Shown piece by piece: positions 19,341 through 27,475 of a stretch of DNA of 64,000 nucleotides (positions are counted from its first letter, which is position 1; each line of letters opens with the position of its first letter). Where the stretch lies: NCBI GenBank assembly GCA_023957375.1, contig JAMLHB010000001.1, positions 1,838,245-1,902,244 of the forward strand, given 5' to 3'. A program made the translations under genes and the position numbers. Source of the DNA: Flavobacteriales bacterium. Its GTDB lineage: Bacteria > Bacteroidota > Bacteroidia > Flavobacteriales_F > PHOS-HE28. The notes beneath the pieces are model-generated. The model was not told the origin of the DNA. It ran no database searches and saw nothing but the letters and a program-made list of their open reading frames with translations.

Positions 19341-19374
19341 GAAGGGGGCCGGTTCCAGAGGAGCCGGCCCCTTC
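19341..19374 (+). terminator. Terminator of T9SS paralogue 2
   Basis: Stem GAAGGGGGCCGG / CCGGCCCCTTC with one bulged G and an 11-nt loop, followed by TTCATT, 20 nt after the stop codon. Confidence 0.8.
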
Positions 19375-19485
19375 TTCATTCCGGTTTCCCGGGTTTTGCG
19401 CCGAGGCCCGGCGAGCGGAGGCGGTCCGGTAGTCGCCTTTCCACTTCCAGGGATTCTCCGCCTCGGAGTCTCCCCACTCACGCCT

Positions 19486-19503
19486 ACCGTGTGGACACAT
19501 CTC
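19486..19503. repeat. Left 18-bp inverted repeat beside the RAYT transposase
   Basis: ACCGTGTGGACACATCTC is the exact reverse complement of 20227-20244 and 20715-20732, so the transposase gene is bracketed by inverted repeats. Confidence 0.8.
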
Positions 19504-19543
19504 GGGACCGGATACCACCATAGTCCGGTGGGAGGACCACCCC

Positions 19544-19987
19544 TTACGGCAGGTATTTCGGTTCGAATTCCACCCCCGCCTCTTGCAGCATCGCGACCAA
19601 CTCCTCCCTGAATGTCCTGCCACGATGATGTTCTTCCGGTGTGGCGATGTACCGTTGCAACCCCTCCCGCTCGCGCCACCCCACGGTGAATGCCCCGTAT
19701 CCTTCCTGCCATTGGAAGGTGTGCAAGCCGTGACGCGTCCTTACCCATTCGGTGGACGCCTTTTTCAATTCCCGAACAACATCGGGGATTGAATGCGTGG
19801 GCCGGAGGTCCACCAACAGATGCACATGGTCAATCCATCCGCCGATGCCGTGGGGCACCCCGTTCAAGCCCCGCACCGTCCCGCCCATGTACTCCCATAG
19901 CCGGGGGCGCCATGCCTTGTCCATGCATGGCACACGGTTCCGGGTGCCGAAGACAATATGGTAATGCAGCTTGAAATAGGTGGACAT
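19544..19987 (-). CDS. REP-associated (RAYT-like) Y1 transposase, IS200/IS605 superfamily
   Basis: 147 residues. Single-strand transposase of the HUH class. Visible: KLHYHIVFGTRNR at the N terminus, the HUH motif as DHVHLLVDL (about residues 55-63), an alpha-helical middle (VVRELKKASTEWV), and the presumed nucleophile tyrosine in LQRYIATPEEHHR (about residue 115). Length and motifs match the COG1943 family and RAYT proteins. The start at 19987 (MSTYFK) is chosen; 19999 (MPTAMSTYFK) is also possible. Surrounding palindromic and inverted repeats are consistent with REP-type substrates. It seems intact. Confidence 0.85.
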   Translation of the reverse strand: MSTYFKLHYHIVFGTRNRVPCMDKAWRPRLWEYMGGTVRGLNGVPHGIGGWIDHVHLLVDLRPTHSIPDVVRELKKASTEWVRTRHGLHTFQWQEGYGAFTVGWREREGLQRYIATPEEHHRGRTFREELVAMLQEAGVEFEPKYLP

Positions 19988-20226
19988 GGCCGTGGGCATT
20001 GATCGGTGGGAAGGTAGGACACAGGCTGCGACACCCTTCGGGGTCGGATGGCGCGGGATGTTTGTCGTTGCTATATGCTGTGACCCCTCCGGGGTCTTCG
20101 CCAGTATTTCCAGCCCGACCCGGAAGGGCGCAGCCTGTAGCACGCAAACCACGTGGGTTCAACGACCCCGAAGGGTGTCGCAGCCGGTTTCGGAATAGCC
20201 TTGTACATCAATGATCGTCCGACCAG

Positions 20227-20244
20227 GAGATGTGTCCACACGGT
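20227..20244. repeat. Right 18-bp inverted repeat, copy 1
   Basis: GAGATGTGTCCACACGGT, exact reverse complement of 19486-19503. A further copy lies at 20715-20732 in the duplicated unit. Confidence 0.8.
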
Positions 20245-20390
20245 AACCACTCACGCGGGGGCACGCAGGAATGATGGGTGTGCAGCGTGTGGCTACTTGG
20301 GCGTGGATACGCAGGGTCCCGAGGCGGAGCCTCTGCGCGAGTTGTAGGGTTAAGGGACTATTGACCCACGTCTTTGCATCCATGAAGTCA

Positions 20391-20437
20391 ACCGGGACTG
20401 CGGGTCAAGCCCGCAGTGACGTACAAATCATGGCGGT
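20391..20437. repeat. Dispersed palindromic repeat with three copies in the window
   Basis: The segment begins ACCGGGACTGCGGGTCAAGC, continues through CCGCAGTGACGT and ends ATCATGGCGGT. It recurs at 20879-20925 and, about 7 kb away, at 27978-28024 with two or three changes. Confidence 0.85.
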
Positions 20438-20878
20438 GCCGCGATCTTCACATCATGGCGGGCCATACCCGCCATCCCGGCTCATTGGGCAACGCATTCA
20501 TCCGCCTCAACCACCACGGTCCATAGGCTTTCAATCTGTGCCATGACTATTCCCTACCTCCCTTAACTTAATTACATTGGCGGAGACCCGGCGCGAGTTG
20601 TAGCACTTCCAGCCCGACCCGGAAGGGTCGCAGCCTGTAGCACGCAAACCACGTGGGTTCAACGACCCCGAAGGGTGTCGCAGCAGCCTTGTACATCAAT
20701 GATCGTCCGACCAGGAGATGTGTCCACACGGTAACCACTCACGCGGGGGCACGCAGGAATGATGGATATGCAGCGTGTGGATACATGGGCGTGGATACGC
20801 AGAGTCCCGAAGCGGAGCCCCGGCGCGAGTTGTAGGGTTAAGGGACTATTGGCCCACGTCTTTGCATCCATGTAGTCA

Positions 20879-20925
20879 ACCGGGACTGCGGGTCAAGCCC
20901 GCAGTGACGTACAAATCATGGCGGT
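20879..20925. repeat. Dispersed palindromic repeat, second copy
   Basis: Part of the second 490-bp unit; same core GCGGGTCAAGCCCGC as at 20391 and 27978. Confidence 0.85.
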
Positions 20926-21237
20926 GCCGCGATCTTCGCGTCATGGCGGGCCATACCCGCCATCCCGGCTAATTGAGCAACGCATTCATCCGTCTCAACC
21001 ACCACGGTCCATAGGCTTTCAATCTGTGCCACGACTATTCCCTACCTCCCTTAACTTAATGACATTGGCGGAGACCCGGCATGAGTTGTAGATCGCCCGA
21101 TCCATTCATGGTTGCCGCAGGGGTTCCTGCGGAAGGCTGCTGCGGAAGTTTGGGTGGTTGTGAAAGACGAATTGGTATCACTGGCATAAGGGCAGCACCT
21201 GTTCCCGACCGGCAACGTGCAGCATTCCGCACCACAT

Positions 21238-21274
21238 GGGAAGGCCCTGCTTCCGGCGGATGCAGGGCCTTCCC
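21238..21274 (-). terminator. Terminator of the DUF2911 gene
   Basis: Perfect 13-bp stem GGGAAGGCCCTGC / GCAGGGCCTTCCC with an 11-nt loop, located 37 bp after the stop codon of the minus-strand gene at 21311. Confidence 0.8.
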
Positions 21275-21310
21275 CATAATTGCCGGCCGATGGCCGGTGC
21301 CTTCATCAGG

Positions 21311-22144
21311 CTACTTTCCCTTCCACTCCTTCAGCTTGGCCTCATTGAGCTTGACATAGGCCATGTCGTCAGCTTTCTTGGCGGCATCCATGCTTTTTTC
21401 CGCCGTGGCAATGGCTTCCTTGGTCAGCCCATTGGCTGCCTGCACCAGGGCCAAGGTGTGCATGTAGTAGTACTTGGCGTCCATGTCCACCGCCTTCTGG
21501 GCCCAGCCCAAAGCTTCCTTGGTCATTACGCCGCGCTCCATGGCAAAGCGGGCGCTGCTGGCATAGGCTCCGGCCTTGGGATCCTTTTCTGCCAAGGCCT
21601 TTTTGATGTTCTCCATGCCTTGTTCGGTCGCGTCCGCGGAGATCCAGAAACTTGCCCGGGTTTTCTCCCAACGGATATCCACGCGTGCCTTGTCGTCCTT
21701 CACTTCATCAAAGGTGATGGTCAGCGTTTCGGTGAAATCGCTCGGTGCGGTTTCCGCCTTGATGTGCAGGGCATCCTCATCCTCCTTGCGGTTGGTTCCC
21801 CACAATTCGGGGTTTTTGTTGAAGATGATCTCCCAGGCTCCTTCGTTGGGGATGGCCAGCATGGAATACTTGCCCTTGGCTAATTTCTGCCCATCGATCA
21901 TCACCGGGCCGTCCAGTTCGATGGTGGTGCTGGAGTTAGCCCCAAGCCGCCAGATCTTGCCAAAGGGAAGCAGGTCTCCGAAGATCTGGCGTCCGCGCAC
22001 GTTGGGACGGGAATAATCGATCTCCACCTTGGTGAGGCCCACCACCTGTTCCACTTCACCGTAGGGGCTTGCTTGCGGAAGGTCCTGCGCTACAACGGTT
22101 AAACCAAAGGCCATGGCGGCCACCGGCAACAGAAAATGCTTCAT
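21311..22144 (-). CDS. DUF2911 domain secreted protein
   Basis: 277 residues. Signal peptide MKHFLLPVAAMAFGLTVVAQ, then a DUF2911 domain (about residues 25-175) with family-typical VEIDYSRPNVRGRQIFG, LVPFGKIWRLGANSSTTIE-like sequence, and GKYSMLAIP. The C-terminal third is helical and TPR-like (ALGWAQKAVDMDAKYYYMHT, AIATAEKSMDAAKKADD). The family is common in Bacteroidota and its biochemical role is unknown. The open frame extends upstream to 22552, but a perfect -7 box at 22171-22178 places the start at 22144. Monocistronic with its own terminator. Confidence 0.85.
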   Translation of the reverse strand: MKHFLLPVAAMAFGLTVVAQDLPQASPYGEVEQVVGLTKVEIDYSRPNVRGRQIFGDLLPFGKIWRLGANSSTTIELDGPVMIDGQKLAKGKYSMLAIPNEGAWEIIFNKNPELWGTNRKEDEDALHIKAETAPSDFTETLTITFDEVKDDKARVDIRWEKTRASFWISADATEQGMENIKKALAEKDPKAGAYASSARFAMERGVMTKEALGWAQKAVDMDAKYYYMHTLALVQAANGLTKEAIATAEKSMDAAKKADDMAYVKLNEAKLKEWKGK

Positions 22145-22170
22145 CGATCTGGGGATTAAAGGTCTTTGCG

Positions 22171-22178
22171 CAAAGATA
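22171..22178 (-). promoter_or_regulatory. -7 box TATCTTTG of the DUF2911 gene
   Basis: Exact TAnnTTTG match on the minus strand, 26 nt before the ATG at 22144. Confidence 0.65.
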
Positions 22179-22224
22179 GCCTGCCGCATGGAAGGCGGCA
22201 CGCCTTTGTGGCGATCACCTAGGC

Positions 22225-22330
22225 CATCCGGTCTTATCCACGCACCTGGCGGTGCATTCACACACTGAATTGAACCATGCCCCGGTGAATACCGGATCCA
22301 CACGCCCCGGTGCCTGCCGGGGAAACACGG
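22225..22330. repeat. Dispersed repeat segment, copy 2
   Basis: It shares CCTGG-GG-GCATTCACACAC and TTGAACCA with 18045-18190, plus a GGATCCACACGCCCCGGTGCCTGCCGGGG-like segment that matches the first copy in inverted orientation. Confidence 0.55.
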
Positions 22331-22437
22331 ATCGGGAAGGTAGCTTTCCTTGGTCGATGGGTCCGTGACAGGGCCATCGGGCCTGGAGTCCGCAACTGGC
22401 GGCTGAATTTGGAGTTTCGACTGGTTGTTAGTAGAGA

Positions 22438-22753
22438 GTTGTTCGTTGTCCGGACCGTTCCAACGCGTTCTGACCCGGATTATGAAGTAGCTGACGTTGC
22501 GAGAGCCGGAAACGCACAGCCACAGGCATTTTCGTGACGAAAGCGGGGCCACGCTCCCGGTGAGGAACGAAAATGCGTGAAACGCACTGTGGCAAAGCGT
22601 TTCCGGGTCGTAGTAGTCAAGCTACTGCATATTCCGGGTCTGAAGGTACTCAGCAGTTCAGAGTGGCAACCCCATGGGTGTAGGTTCAAACTCAACGAAT
22701 TGGCCGCCGCGCGCCATTTGCCGTGTCAACCCTAACAACTGACAACGAACAAC
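22438..22753. repeat. Foldback element: nested inverted repeats downstream of clpX
   Basis: About 300 bp between the clpX stop and the DUF2911 promoter, with no gene. Outer 13-bp inverted repeats GTTGTTCGTTGTC (22438-22450) and GACAACGAACAAC (22741-22753) enclose a long imperfect palindrome at 22472-22640. Its arms pair as GACCCGGA-TATG-AGTAGCT (left) with AGCTACTGCATATTCCGGGTC (right), CCGGAAACGC (22506) with GCGTTTCCGG (22597), GCCACAG (22519) with CTGTGGC (22587) and GCATTTTCGT (22526) with ACGAAAATGC (22567). It could be a MITE-like foldback element or give a very large RNA hairpin in the clpX 3' region. Confidence 0.85.
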
Positions 22754-22848
22754 TGATCGAGATCGCAGGCTCAACGGGCGGTTCAGACCCCGAGGCCCTG
22801 CGCCTTTGTGGCCATCCTGCATTGCGGCCCGCGCCGCCAGGCCGTGGA

Positions 22849-24084
22849 TCAGGCCACCTTGAGCTGGCTGAGGCGCGAACGTTCGAACTTGTCCCGCGCG
22901 TAGCTCAAGGTGATGCGCAGTTCGGAGGGGCGCTCCATGGAACTGGGCAGCTCGTACATCGCATCGGTCATGATGGCCTCGCAGATGCTCCTCAACCCAC
23001 GGGCACCGAGCTTGTAATCCATGGCTTTCTCGACGATGAAATCCAGCACCTTCTTGTCGAAGGAAAGCTTGATGCGGTCCATCTCGAAGAGTTTGATGTA
23101 CTGCTTGGCCAAGGCGTTCTTGGGCTCGGTGAGGATGCGGCGCAGCGTATCGCGATCGAGGGGGTCCAAGTACGAGAGCACGGGGAAGCGCCCGATCAGC
23201 TCGGGGATGAGGCCGAAGCTGCGCAGGTCCACGGGGCTGACGTACTGCAGGAGGTTGTCGTCGCCGATGCGCGTGGCCTTGCTGGCACTGTAGCCCACGG
23301 CACTGCTGCGCACGCGCCTGGCGATGATCTTGTCGATGCCGTCGAACGCACCGCCGCAGATAAAGAGGATCTTGCGTGTGTCCACCTGGATCAGCTTCTG
23401 CTCGGGATGCTTGCGGCCACCTTGGGGCGGCACGTTCACCACGGCGCCTTCGAGCAACTTGAGCAACGCTTGCTGCACCCCCTCGCCGCTGACGTCGCGG
23501 GTGATGCTGGCGCTGTCGCTCTTGCGGCTGATCTTGTCGATCTCATCGATGAAGACGATGCCGCGCTCGGCCTTGGACACGTCGTAGTCGGCGGCCTGCA
23601 ACAGGCGGCTGAGGATGCTCTCCACGTCCTCGCCCACATAGCCCGCCTCGGTGAGCACGGTGGCGTCGGCAATGGCGAAGGGCACGTTGAGCATGCGCGC
23701 GATCGTCTTGGCCAGCAAGGTTTTCCCCGTGCCGGTCTCGCCCACCAGGATGATGTTGCTCTTCTCGATCTCCACGTCCTCGGCGGCCACCACCTTTTGC
23801 ATCAGCCGCTTGTAGTGGTTGTACACCGCCACGCTCAACACCTTCTTGGCATCTTCCTGGCCGATGACGTGTTCATCCAGATAGGCCTTGATGTCGGCGG
23901 GCTTTTGCAGCACCACGTTGCCCTCAAGCTCGGCCCGGTCGCGCTGCCCCAACTCCTCGGAGATGATGGCTTGGGCCTGCGCAATGCAGCTGTCGCAGAT
24001 ATGCCCGGTGATACCGGCGATCAGCACGGTGGTATCCTGCTTGTCCCGCCCGCAGAAGGAGCACTTCACTTCTTTCTTTTCCAT
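22849..24084 (-). CDS. clpX: ATP-dependent Clp protease ATP-binding subunit ClpX
   Basis: 411 residues, the usual length. AAA+ unfoldase that recognises tagged or native substrates and feeds them to ClpP in the cytoplasm. Zinc-binding domain with C8, C11, C30 and C33; Walker A GETGTGKT (115-122); pore loop GYVG (148-151); Walker B IVFIDEID (176-183); GGRKHPEQK loop; VGY in place of the IGF-type ClpP-binding tripeptide; sensor and C-terminal ATPase domain through GARGLRS. Third in the minus-strand order tig, clpP, clpX, with its own -7 box TATCTTCG 38 nt upstream. Intact. Confidence 0.97.
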   Translation of the reverse strand: MEKKEVKCSFCGRDKQDTTVLIAGITGHICDSCIAQAQAIISEELGQRDRAELEGNVVLQKPADIKAYLDEHVIGQEDAKKVLSVAVYNHYKRLMQKVVAAEDVEIEKSNIILVGETGTGKTLLAKTIARMLNVPFAIADATVLTEAGYVGEDVESILSRLLQAADYDVSKAERGIVFIDEIDKISRKSDSASITRDVSGEGVQQALLKLLEGAVVNVPPQGGRKHPEQKLIQVDTRKILFICGGAFDGIDKIIARRVRSSAVGYSASKATRIGDDNLLQYVSPVDLRSFGLIPELIGRFPVLSYLDPLDRDTLRRILTEPKNALAKQYIKLFEMDRIKLSFDKKVLDFIVEKAMDYKLGARGLRSICEAIMTDAMYELPSSMERPSELRITLSYARDKFERSRLSQLKVA

Positions 24085-24122
24085 CGCGTGGGTTGCTGGC
24101 GCTGGTACGTCAACGCGCAGCG

Positions 24123-24130
24123 CGAAGATA
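24123..24130 (-). promoter_or_regulatory. -7 box TATCTTCG upstream of clpX
   Basis: TAnnTTCG variant in the clpP-clpX gap, 38 nt before the clpX ATG. Confidence 0.5.
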
Positions 24131-24240
24131 CGGACCCGGCAACGGGCCTGCCTGATTATTTACGAACGCGATCAACGGGTTGCCCACCATGAACCATGCA
24201 AGGGCGCTTGTTCACGGCGTTGCTTGGCCTGTGGTGCGGA

Positions 24241-24909
24241 TCACTTGGTGTTGCGCACCAGCAGTTCGTCGATCATTCCATACGCTTTGGCTTCCTCGGC
24301 CACCATCCAGTAGTCGCGATCACCGTCCTTGGCCACCTTGTCGAAGGGTTGTCCGCTGTGTTCACTGATGATCTCGTACAGCTCCTTCTTGAGCTTCTTG
24401 ATCTCGTTCACGGTGATCTCCATGTCGCTGGCTTGCCCCTCGGCACCGCCCATGGGCTGGTGGATCATCACGCGGGCATGCTTCAGTGCACTGCGCTTGC
24501 CCTTGGCCCCGGCGCACAGCAGCACCGCACCCATGGAGGCGGCCATGCCCGTGCAGATGGTGGCCACATCGGGCACGATGTACTGCATGGTGTCATAGAT
24601 GCCCAAACCGGCATACACGCCACCGCCCGGGCTGTTGAGGTAGATCTGGATGTCCTTCTTGGGGTCCACGCTTTCCAGGAACAGCAACTGCGCCTGGATG
24701 ATGTTGGCCACCTGGTCGTTGATGCCGGTGCCCAAGAAGATGATGCGGTCCATCATCAGGCGGCTGAACACGTCCATCTGGGCCACGTTCAGTTGGCGCT
24801 CCTCGATGATGTACGGGGTGATGGATGCCTGGATGTACCCGTCCAGCGTGGTGCTGGCAATGTTGCGGTGTTTTACGGCGTACTTCCTGAACTCGTCTTT
24901 GGGGAACAT
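24241..24909 (-). CDS. clpP: ATP-dependent Clp protease proteolytic subunit ClpP
   Basis: 222 residues. Serine peptidase forming the double-heptamer chamber served by ClpX. The catalytic serine is in GMAASMGA (Ser125), the histidine in MIHQPMGG (His150), and the aspartate probably Asp195 in VAKDGDRDYW. The N terminus (about 30 residues) precedes the conserved core and may be a propeptide or docking loop. It lies between tig (39 bp upstream) and clpX (156 bp downstream), all on the minus strand. The -7 box TATCTTCG at 24941-24948 touches the tig stop codon, so clpP can be transcribed independently. Confidence 0.97.
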   Translation of the reverse strand: MFPKDEFRKYAVKHRNIASTTLDGYIQASITPYIIEERQLNVAQMDVFSRLMMDRIIFLGTGINDQVANIIQAQLLFLESVDPKKDIQIYLNSPGGGVYAGLGIYDTMQYIVPDVATICTGMAASMGAVLLCAGAKGKRSALKHARVMIHQPMGGAEGQASDMEITVNEIKKLKKELYEIISEHSGQPFDKVAKDGDRDYWMVAEEAKAYGMIDELLVRNTK

Positions 24910-24940
24910 GGAATGACTGGTGTTGATGGTGCTTGCGGGC

Positions 24941-24948
24941 CGAAGATA
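24941..24948 (-). promoter_or_regulatory. -7 box TATCTTCG upstream of clpP
   Basis: TAnnTTCG variant, 31 nt before the clpP ATG and directly after the tig stop codon. Confidence 0.5.
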
Positions 24949-26304
24949 TCAGATGGTGCGCGCCAAGTTGATGAACGCCTCCAGGGGCATGTGCTTTTCC
25001 TTGGGGCTGAGCATGGCCTTGAAGTGTGCGGTGAGCTTGTGCTCCACGATGGTATCGCGCATTTTGCGCACTTGTTCCTCGTTGGACAACAAGCGGCCCG
25101 CCATTTCGTGCACCTGGGCCTCGTCCGGATCGGTGAGCCCGTATTTAGCGAATTGGTCCATGACATAGCCCCGGGCGAAGGCATTGATCTCCTCCATCTT
25201 CGCCTCCAAGCCATACTTCTCCAGGATGCGTTCCTGCACCAGTTGCCGGCGAAGGGCCGCGGCATATTCGGCATAGCCGCTTTCCACCTCCTCCGGGGTG
25301 ATCGGCTTGTCGTTGGTCATGGTGATCCAGCGCTTGAGGAATTCATCGGGCAAGTCGATGGCGGCCTTGTCCACCAAGGCCTTGACCACCAGCCTCCGGT
25401 AGATCCGCTCACTGTCCTGCTGGAACATCTGTTCCATGCCCTGCTTCACCTTGGCCCTGAACCCGGCTTCGTCGGCCACGGCATCGGGGCCGTACACGCG
25501 TTCGAACAACGCCGGCCCCAGCTCCATGGGTTGCAGGTGCTTGATCTCCGCAATGCGGAAGCGCATGTCGCCCTCCAGGTGGTGGACGGCTTCATGGTCG
25601 GTGTCCAGCATCTTGGCCAGGTCGTCATGGCCGTCGCTGATCTTGTGCGGGTCCACGTCCACCGCATCGCCGGGGGCTTTGCCGATGAACAGGTTGCGAA
25701 CCTCCTGGTCCTTGAGCGTTTCCACGGTGATGGTGGTACGGTTCATCAGCCCGCCCGCCTTGATGCCGCCGGCGCCGTCCAATTCGATCAGGTCGCCGAA
25801 CACCATGTCCTTTTCGCCCACGGTTTCGGCATCGCTGAGGGTGCCGTAGCGGCGCTGCATGTCGGCCACTTCGGTGTCCACCATGGCATCATCCACATCC
25901 ACCAGCGGCAGTTCCACGCCGAGCTTGGGGTCCATTTCCACCTCCACGGGCGGTGCCATGCCCACATCGTAGGCGAAGTTGAACTCGCCCGGCTCGTCCC
26001 AATCGTTTCCATCAATGTCCGCGTTGGCCGGAAGGGGCTGGCCCAGCACGCGGAGCTTGTTCTCCTCGATGTATTCACGCAGGTGGCTGTCCACCAAGCG
26101 CTCCACTTCATTCACCAGCACGCTCTTGCCGATGCGCTTGCGAATGATGCCCATGGGCACTTGCCCCGGGCGGAAGCCGGGCCAGGAAGCTGATCTGCGC
26201 TGCTCCTTGAGCACCTTTTCCACCGCAGGGGCATAGTCGGTGGGATCAAGCTTGAGCTTGAGGGTGGCGGTAAGCTTGCCTGTTTCTTCGCGTTGGATGT
26301 TCAT
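24949..26304 (-). CDS. tig: Trigger factor
   Basis: 451 residues. Ribosome-associated chaperone and peptidyl-prolyl isomerase that binds nascent chains. The N-terminal ribosome-binding domain contains the signature as PGFRPGQVPMGIIRKRIG (about residues 38-56), corresponding to the GFRxGKxP motif, here with Q replacing K. A divergent middle domain (about 150-250, GEKDMVFGDLIELDG) corresponds to the PPIase region. The helical C-terminal arms run from about residue 260. The ATG at 26304 (MNIQREETGKL) matches family starts. The tRNA-Leu gene ends 68 bp upstream on the same strand and no separate -7 box is evident, so co-transcription from the tRNA promoter is likely. Confidence 0.93.
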   Translation of the reverse strand: MNIQREETGKLTATLKLKLDPTDYAPAVEKVLKEQRRSASWPGFRPGQVPMGIIRKRIGKSVLVNEVERLVDSHLREYIEENKLRVLGQPLPANADIDGNDWDEPGEFNFAYDVGMAPPVEVEMDPKLGVELPLVDVDDAMVDTEVADMQRRYGTLSDAETVGEKDMVFGDLIELDGAGGIKAGGLMNRTTITVETLKDQEVRNLFIGKAPGDAVDVDPHKISDGHDDLAKMLDTDHEAVHHLEGDMRFRIAEIKHLQPMELGPALFERVYGPDAVADEAGFRAKVKQGMEQMFQQDSERIYRRLVVKALVDKAAIDLPDEFLKRWITMTNDKPITPEEVESGYAEYAAALRRQLVQERILEKYGLEAKMEEINAFARGYVMDQFAKYGLTDPDEAQVHEMAGRLLSNEEQVRKMRDTIVEHKLTAHFKAMLSPKEKHMPLEAFINLARTI

Positions 26305-26371
26305 CGGGTGTTCTGCCGGGGGCCTGTTGTTGGTTGTGGGTTGCCGGTGCTGCATGCACGGGCAGGTGTTG

Positions 26372-26453
26372 TACGGACGGGGGGAGTCGAACCCCCACAC
26401 CTCACGGTACTGGCTCCTAAGACCAGCGCGTCTACCAGTTCCGCCACGTCCGT
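26372..26453 (-). tRNA. tRNA-Leu (anticodon UAG)
   Basis: Minus-strand gene of 82 nt. The acceptor arms ACGGACG and CGTCCGT pair perfectly, the discriminator is A, and CCA is not encoded. The D-arm contains GTGGCGGAACTGGTAGACGC. The anticodon arm CTGGT-CTTAGGA-GCCAG gives UAG. A short variable arm is followed by the T-arm GGGGGTTCGACTCCCCC. The long variable region and UAG anticodon identify leucine. Confidence 0.95.
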
Positions 26454-26483
26454 TCGTTGCATTACCCGCCCCTTAAAGGGCCG

Positions 26484-26491
26484 CAAAGATA
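26484..26491 (-). promoter_or_regulatory. -7 box TATCTTTG of tRNA-Leu (and probably tig)
   Basis: Exact TAnnTTTG on the minus strand, 30 nt before the mature tRNA 5' end. Confidence 0.6.
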
Positions 26492-26510
26492 ACCTTGGTC
26501 GGGGCTGGAT

Positions 26511-26518
26511 TACCTTCG
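26511..26518 (+). promoter_or_regulatory. -7 box TACCTTCG of the flavin reductase gene
   Basis: TAnnTTCG variant, 23 nt before the ATG at 26542. It is divergent from, and only 19 bp away from, the tRNA promoter box. Confidence 0.5.
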
Positions 26519-26541
26519 CCGACCCTCCCGCGCCCCGCCTG

Positions 26542-27438
26542 ATGAAACGCGCCGACCCCTCCGAGATCCCCATCCCTGAACTGCACGGATACCTCACCGG
26601 CGGCATCGGCCCGCGCCCCATCGCGCTGGCCAGCACCATCGATGCACATGGGCGGCCCAACCTCAGCCCGTTCAGCTTTTTCAACGCTTTCGGCGCCAAT
26701 CCCGGCGTGCTCATCTTCAGCCCGGCGCGGCGCGGCCGCGACAACACCACCAAGCACAGCTTCCACAACGTGAAGGCGGTGCCGGAAGTGGTGATCAATG
26801 CGGTCACCTATGCCATGGTGCAGCAGGTTTCCGTGGCCAGCGGCGAGTTCCCGGAGGGCATCAACGAGTTCGAAAAATCAGGGCTCACGCCGCTGCCCTC
26901 GGAAAAGGTGCGCCCCTTCCGGGTAAAGGAAAGCCCCGTGCAGTTTGAGTGCAAGGTGATGCAGGTGATCGAGACCGGCACCGGGGGCGGCGCCGCCAAC
27001 TTAGTGGTTTGCGAGGTGGTGATGGTACACGTGGATGAATCCGTGCTCGGCCCGGATGGCAAGATCGACCAGCACAAGATCGATCTGGTGGGGCGCATGG
27101 GCGGTGCCACCTACTGCCGGGCACACGGCGACGCCCTTTTCGAGCTCACCCAGCCCAACCAGCATTTCGGCGTGGGCGTGGACGCCCTGCCCGCCGCCGT
27201 GCGCAACAGCACCCTGCTGACGGGCAACCAGTTGGGCAAGCTCGCCAGCTGGCGCACCGTGCCCGACGAAACCAGCGTGAACGAGTACAAGCTTACCGAA
27301 CTGGCCGACCTGTTCATCACCCTGAAAGACCAGCCCCGGCAGCTGGAGCAGGCCCTGCACGCCAGGGCGGGCAAGCTGCTGGACGAGGGCCGGATCGGGG
27401 AGGCTTGGCAAACACTGCTTACCTTCAACGACCGATAA
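26542..27438 (+). CDS. Flavin reductase family protein (FMN-binding split barrel)
   Basis: 298 residues. The split-barrel FMN-binding domain covers about residues 15-200: GGIGPRPIALASTID, NLSPFSFFNAFGANPG, and DNTTKHSFHNVKAVPEVVIN. Members reduce free flavin or use bound FMN; the substrate here is unknown. A C-terminal extension of about 90 residues is helical. The start at 26542 (MKRADPSEIP) is preferred because the upstream in-frame extension covers the tRNA gene and would precede the -7 box. DUF3127 follows 37 bp downstream and may be co-transcribed. Confidence 0.85.
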   Translation: MKRADPSEIPIPELHGYLTGGIGPRPIALASTIDAHGRPNLSPFSFFNAFGANPGVLIFSPARRGRDNTTKHSFHNVKAVPEVVINAVTYAMVQQVSVASGEFPEGINEFEKSGLTPLPSEKVRPFRVKESPVQFECKVMQVIETGTGGGAANLVVCEVVMVHVDESVLGPDGKIDQHKIDLVGRMGGATYCRAHGDALFELTQPNQHFGVGVDALPAAVRNSTLLTGNQLGKLASWRTVPDETSVNEYKLTELADLFITLKDQPRQLEQALHARAGKLLDEGRIGEAWQTLLTFNDR

Positions 27439-27475
27439 ACCGAAAAAAATCAGCGCCCGGCAAGGGCATCAAAGC

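Larger units (their letters stand above)
20110..21092. repeat. Imperfect direct duplication of about 490 bp
   Basis: Units 20110-20603 and 20609-21092 match over nearly their whole length with small indels (for example the second lacks CGGTTTCGGAAT after GTGTCGCAG). Each contains the 18-bp inverted repeat, REP-like palindromes (GCGGGTCAAGCCCGC, GGCGGGCCATACCCGCC), and ends with GGAGACCCGGC followed by GAGTTGTAG. Confidence 0.85.
19988..21237. other. Gene-free repeat region beside the RAYT transposase
   Basis: About 1.25 kb without a credible gene. It contains hairpins such as GACCCCTCCGGGGTC, an inverted pair CGACACCCTTCGGGGTCG (about 20029) and CGACCCCGAAGGGTGTCG (about 20163), and an imperfect direct duplication of about 490 bp. 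Confidence 0.7.

Noticed and set aside
22480..22695. 71-codon minus-strand open frame within the foldback element
   Set aside because: It is entirely within the palindrome arms and lacks features of a protein.
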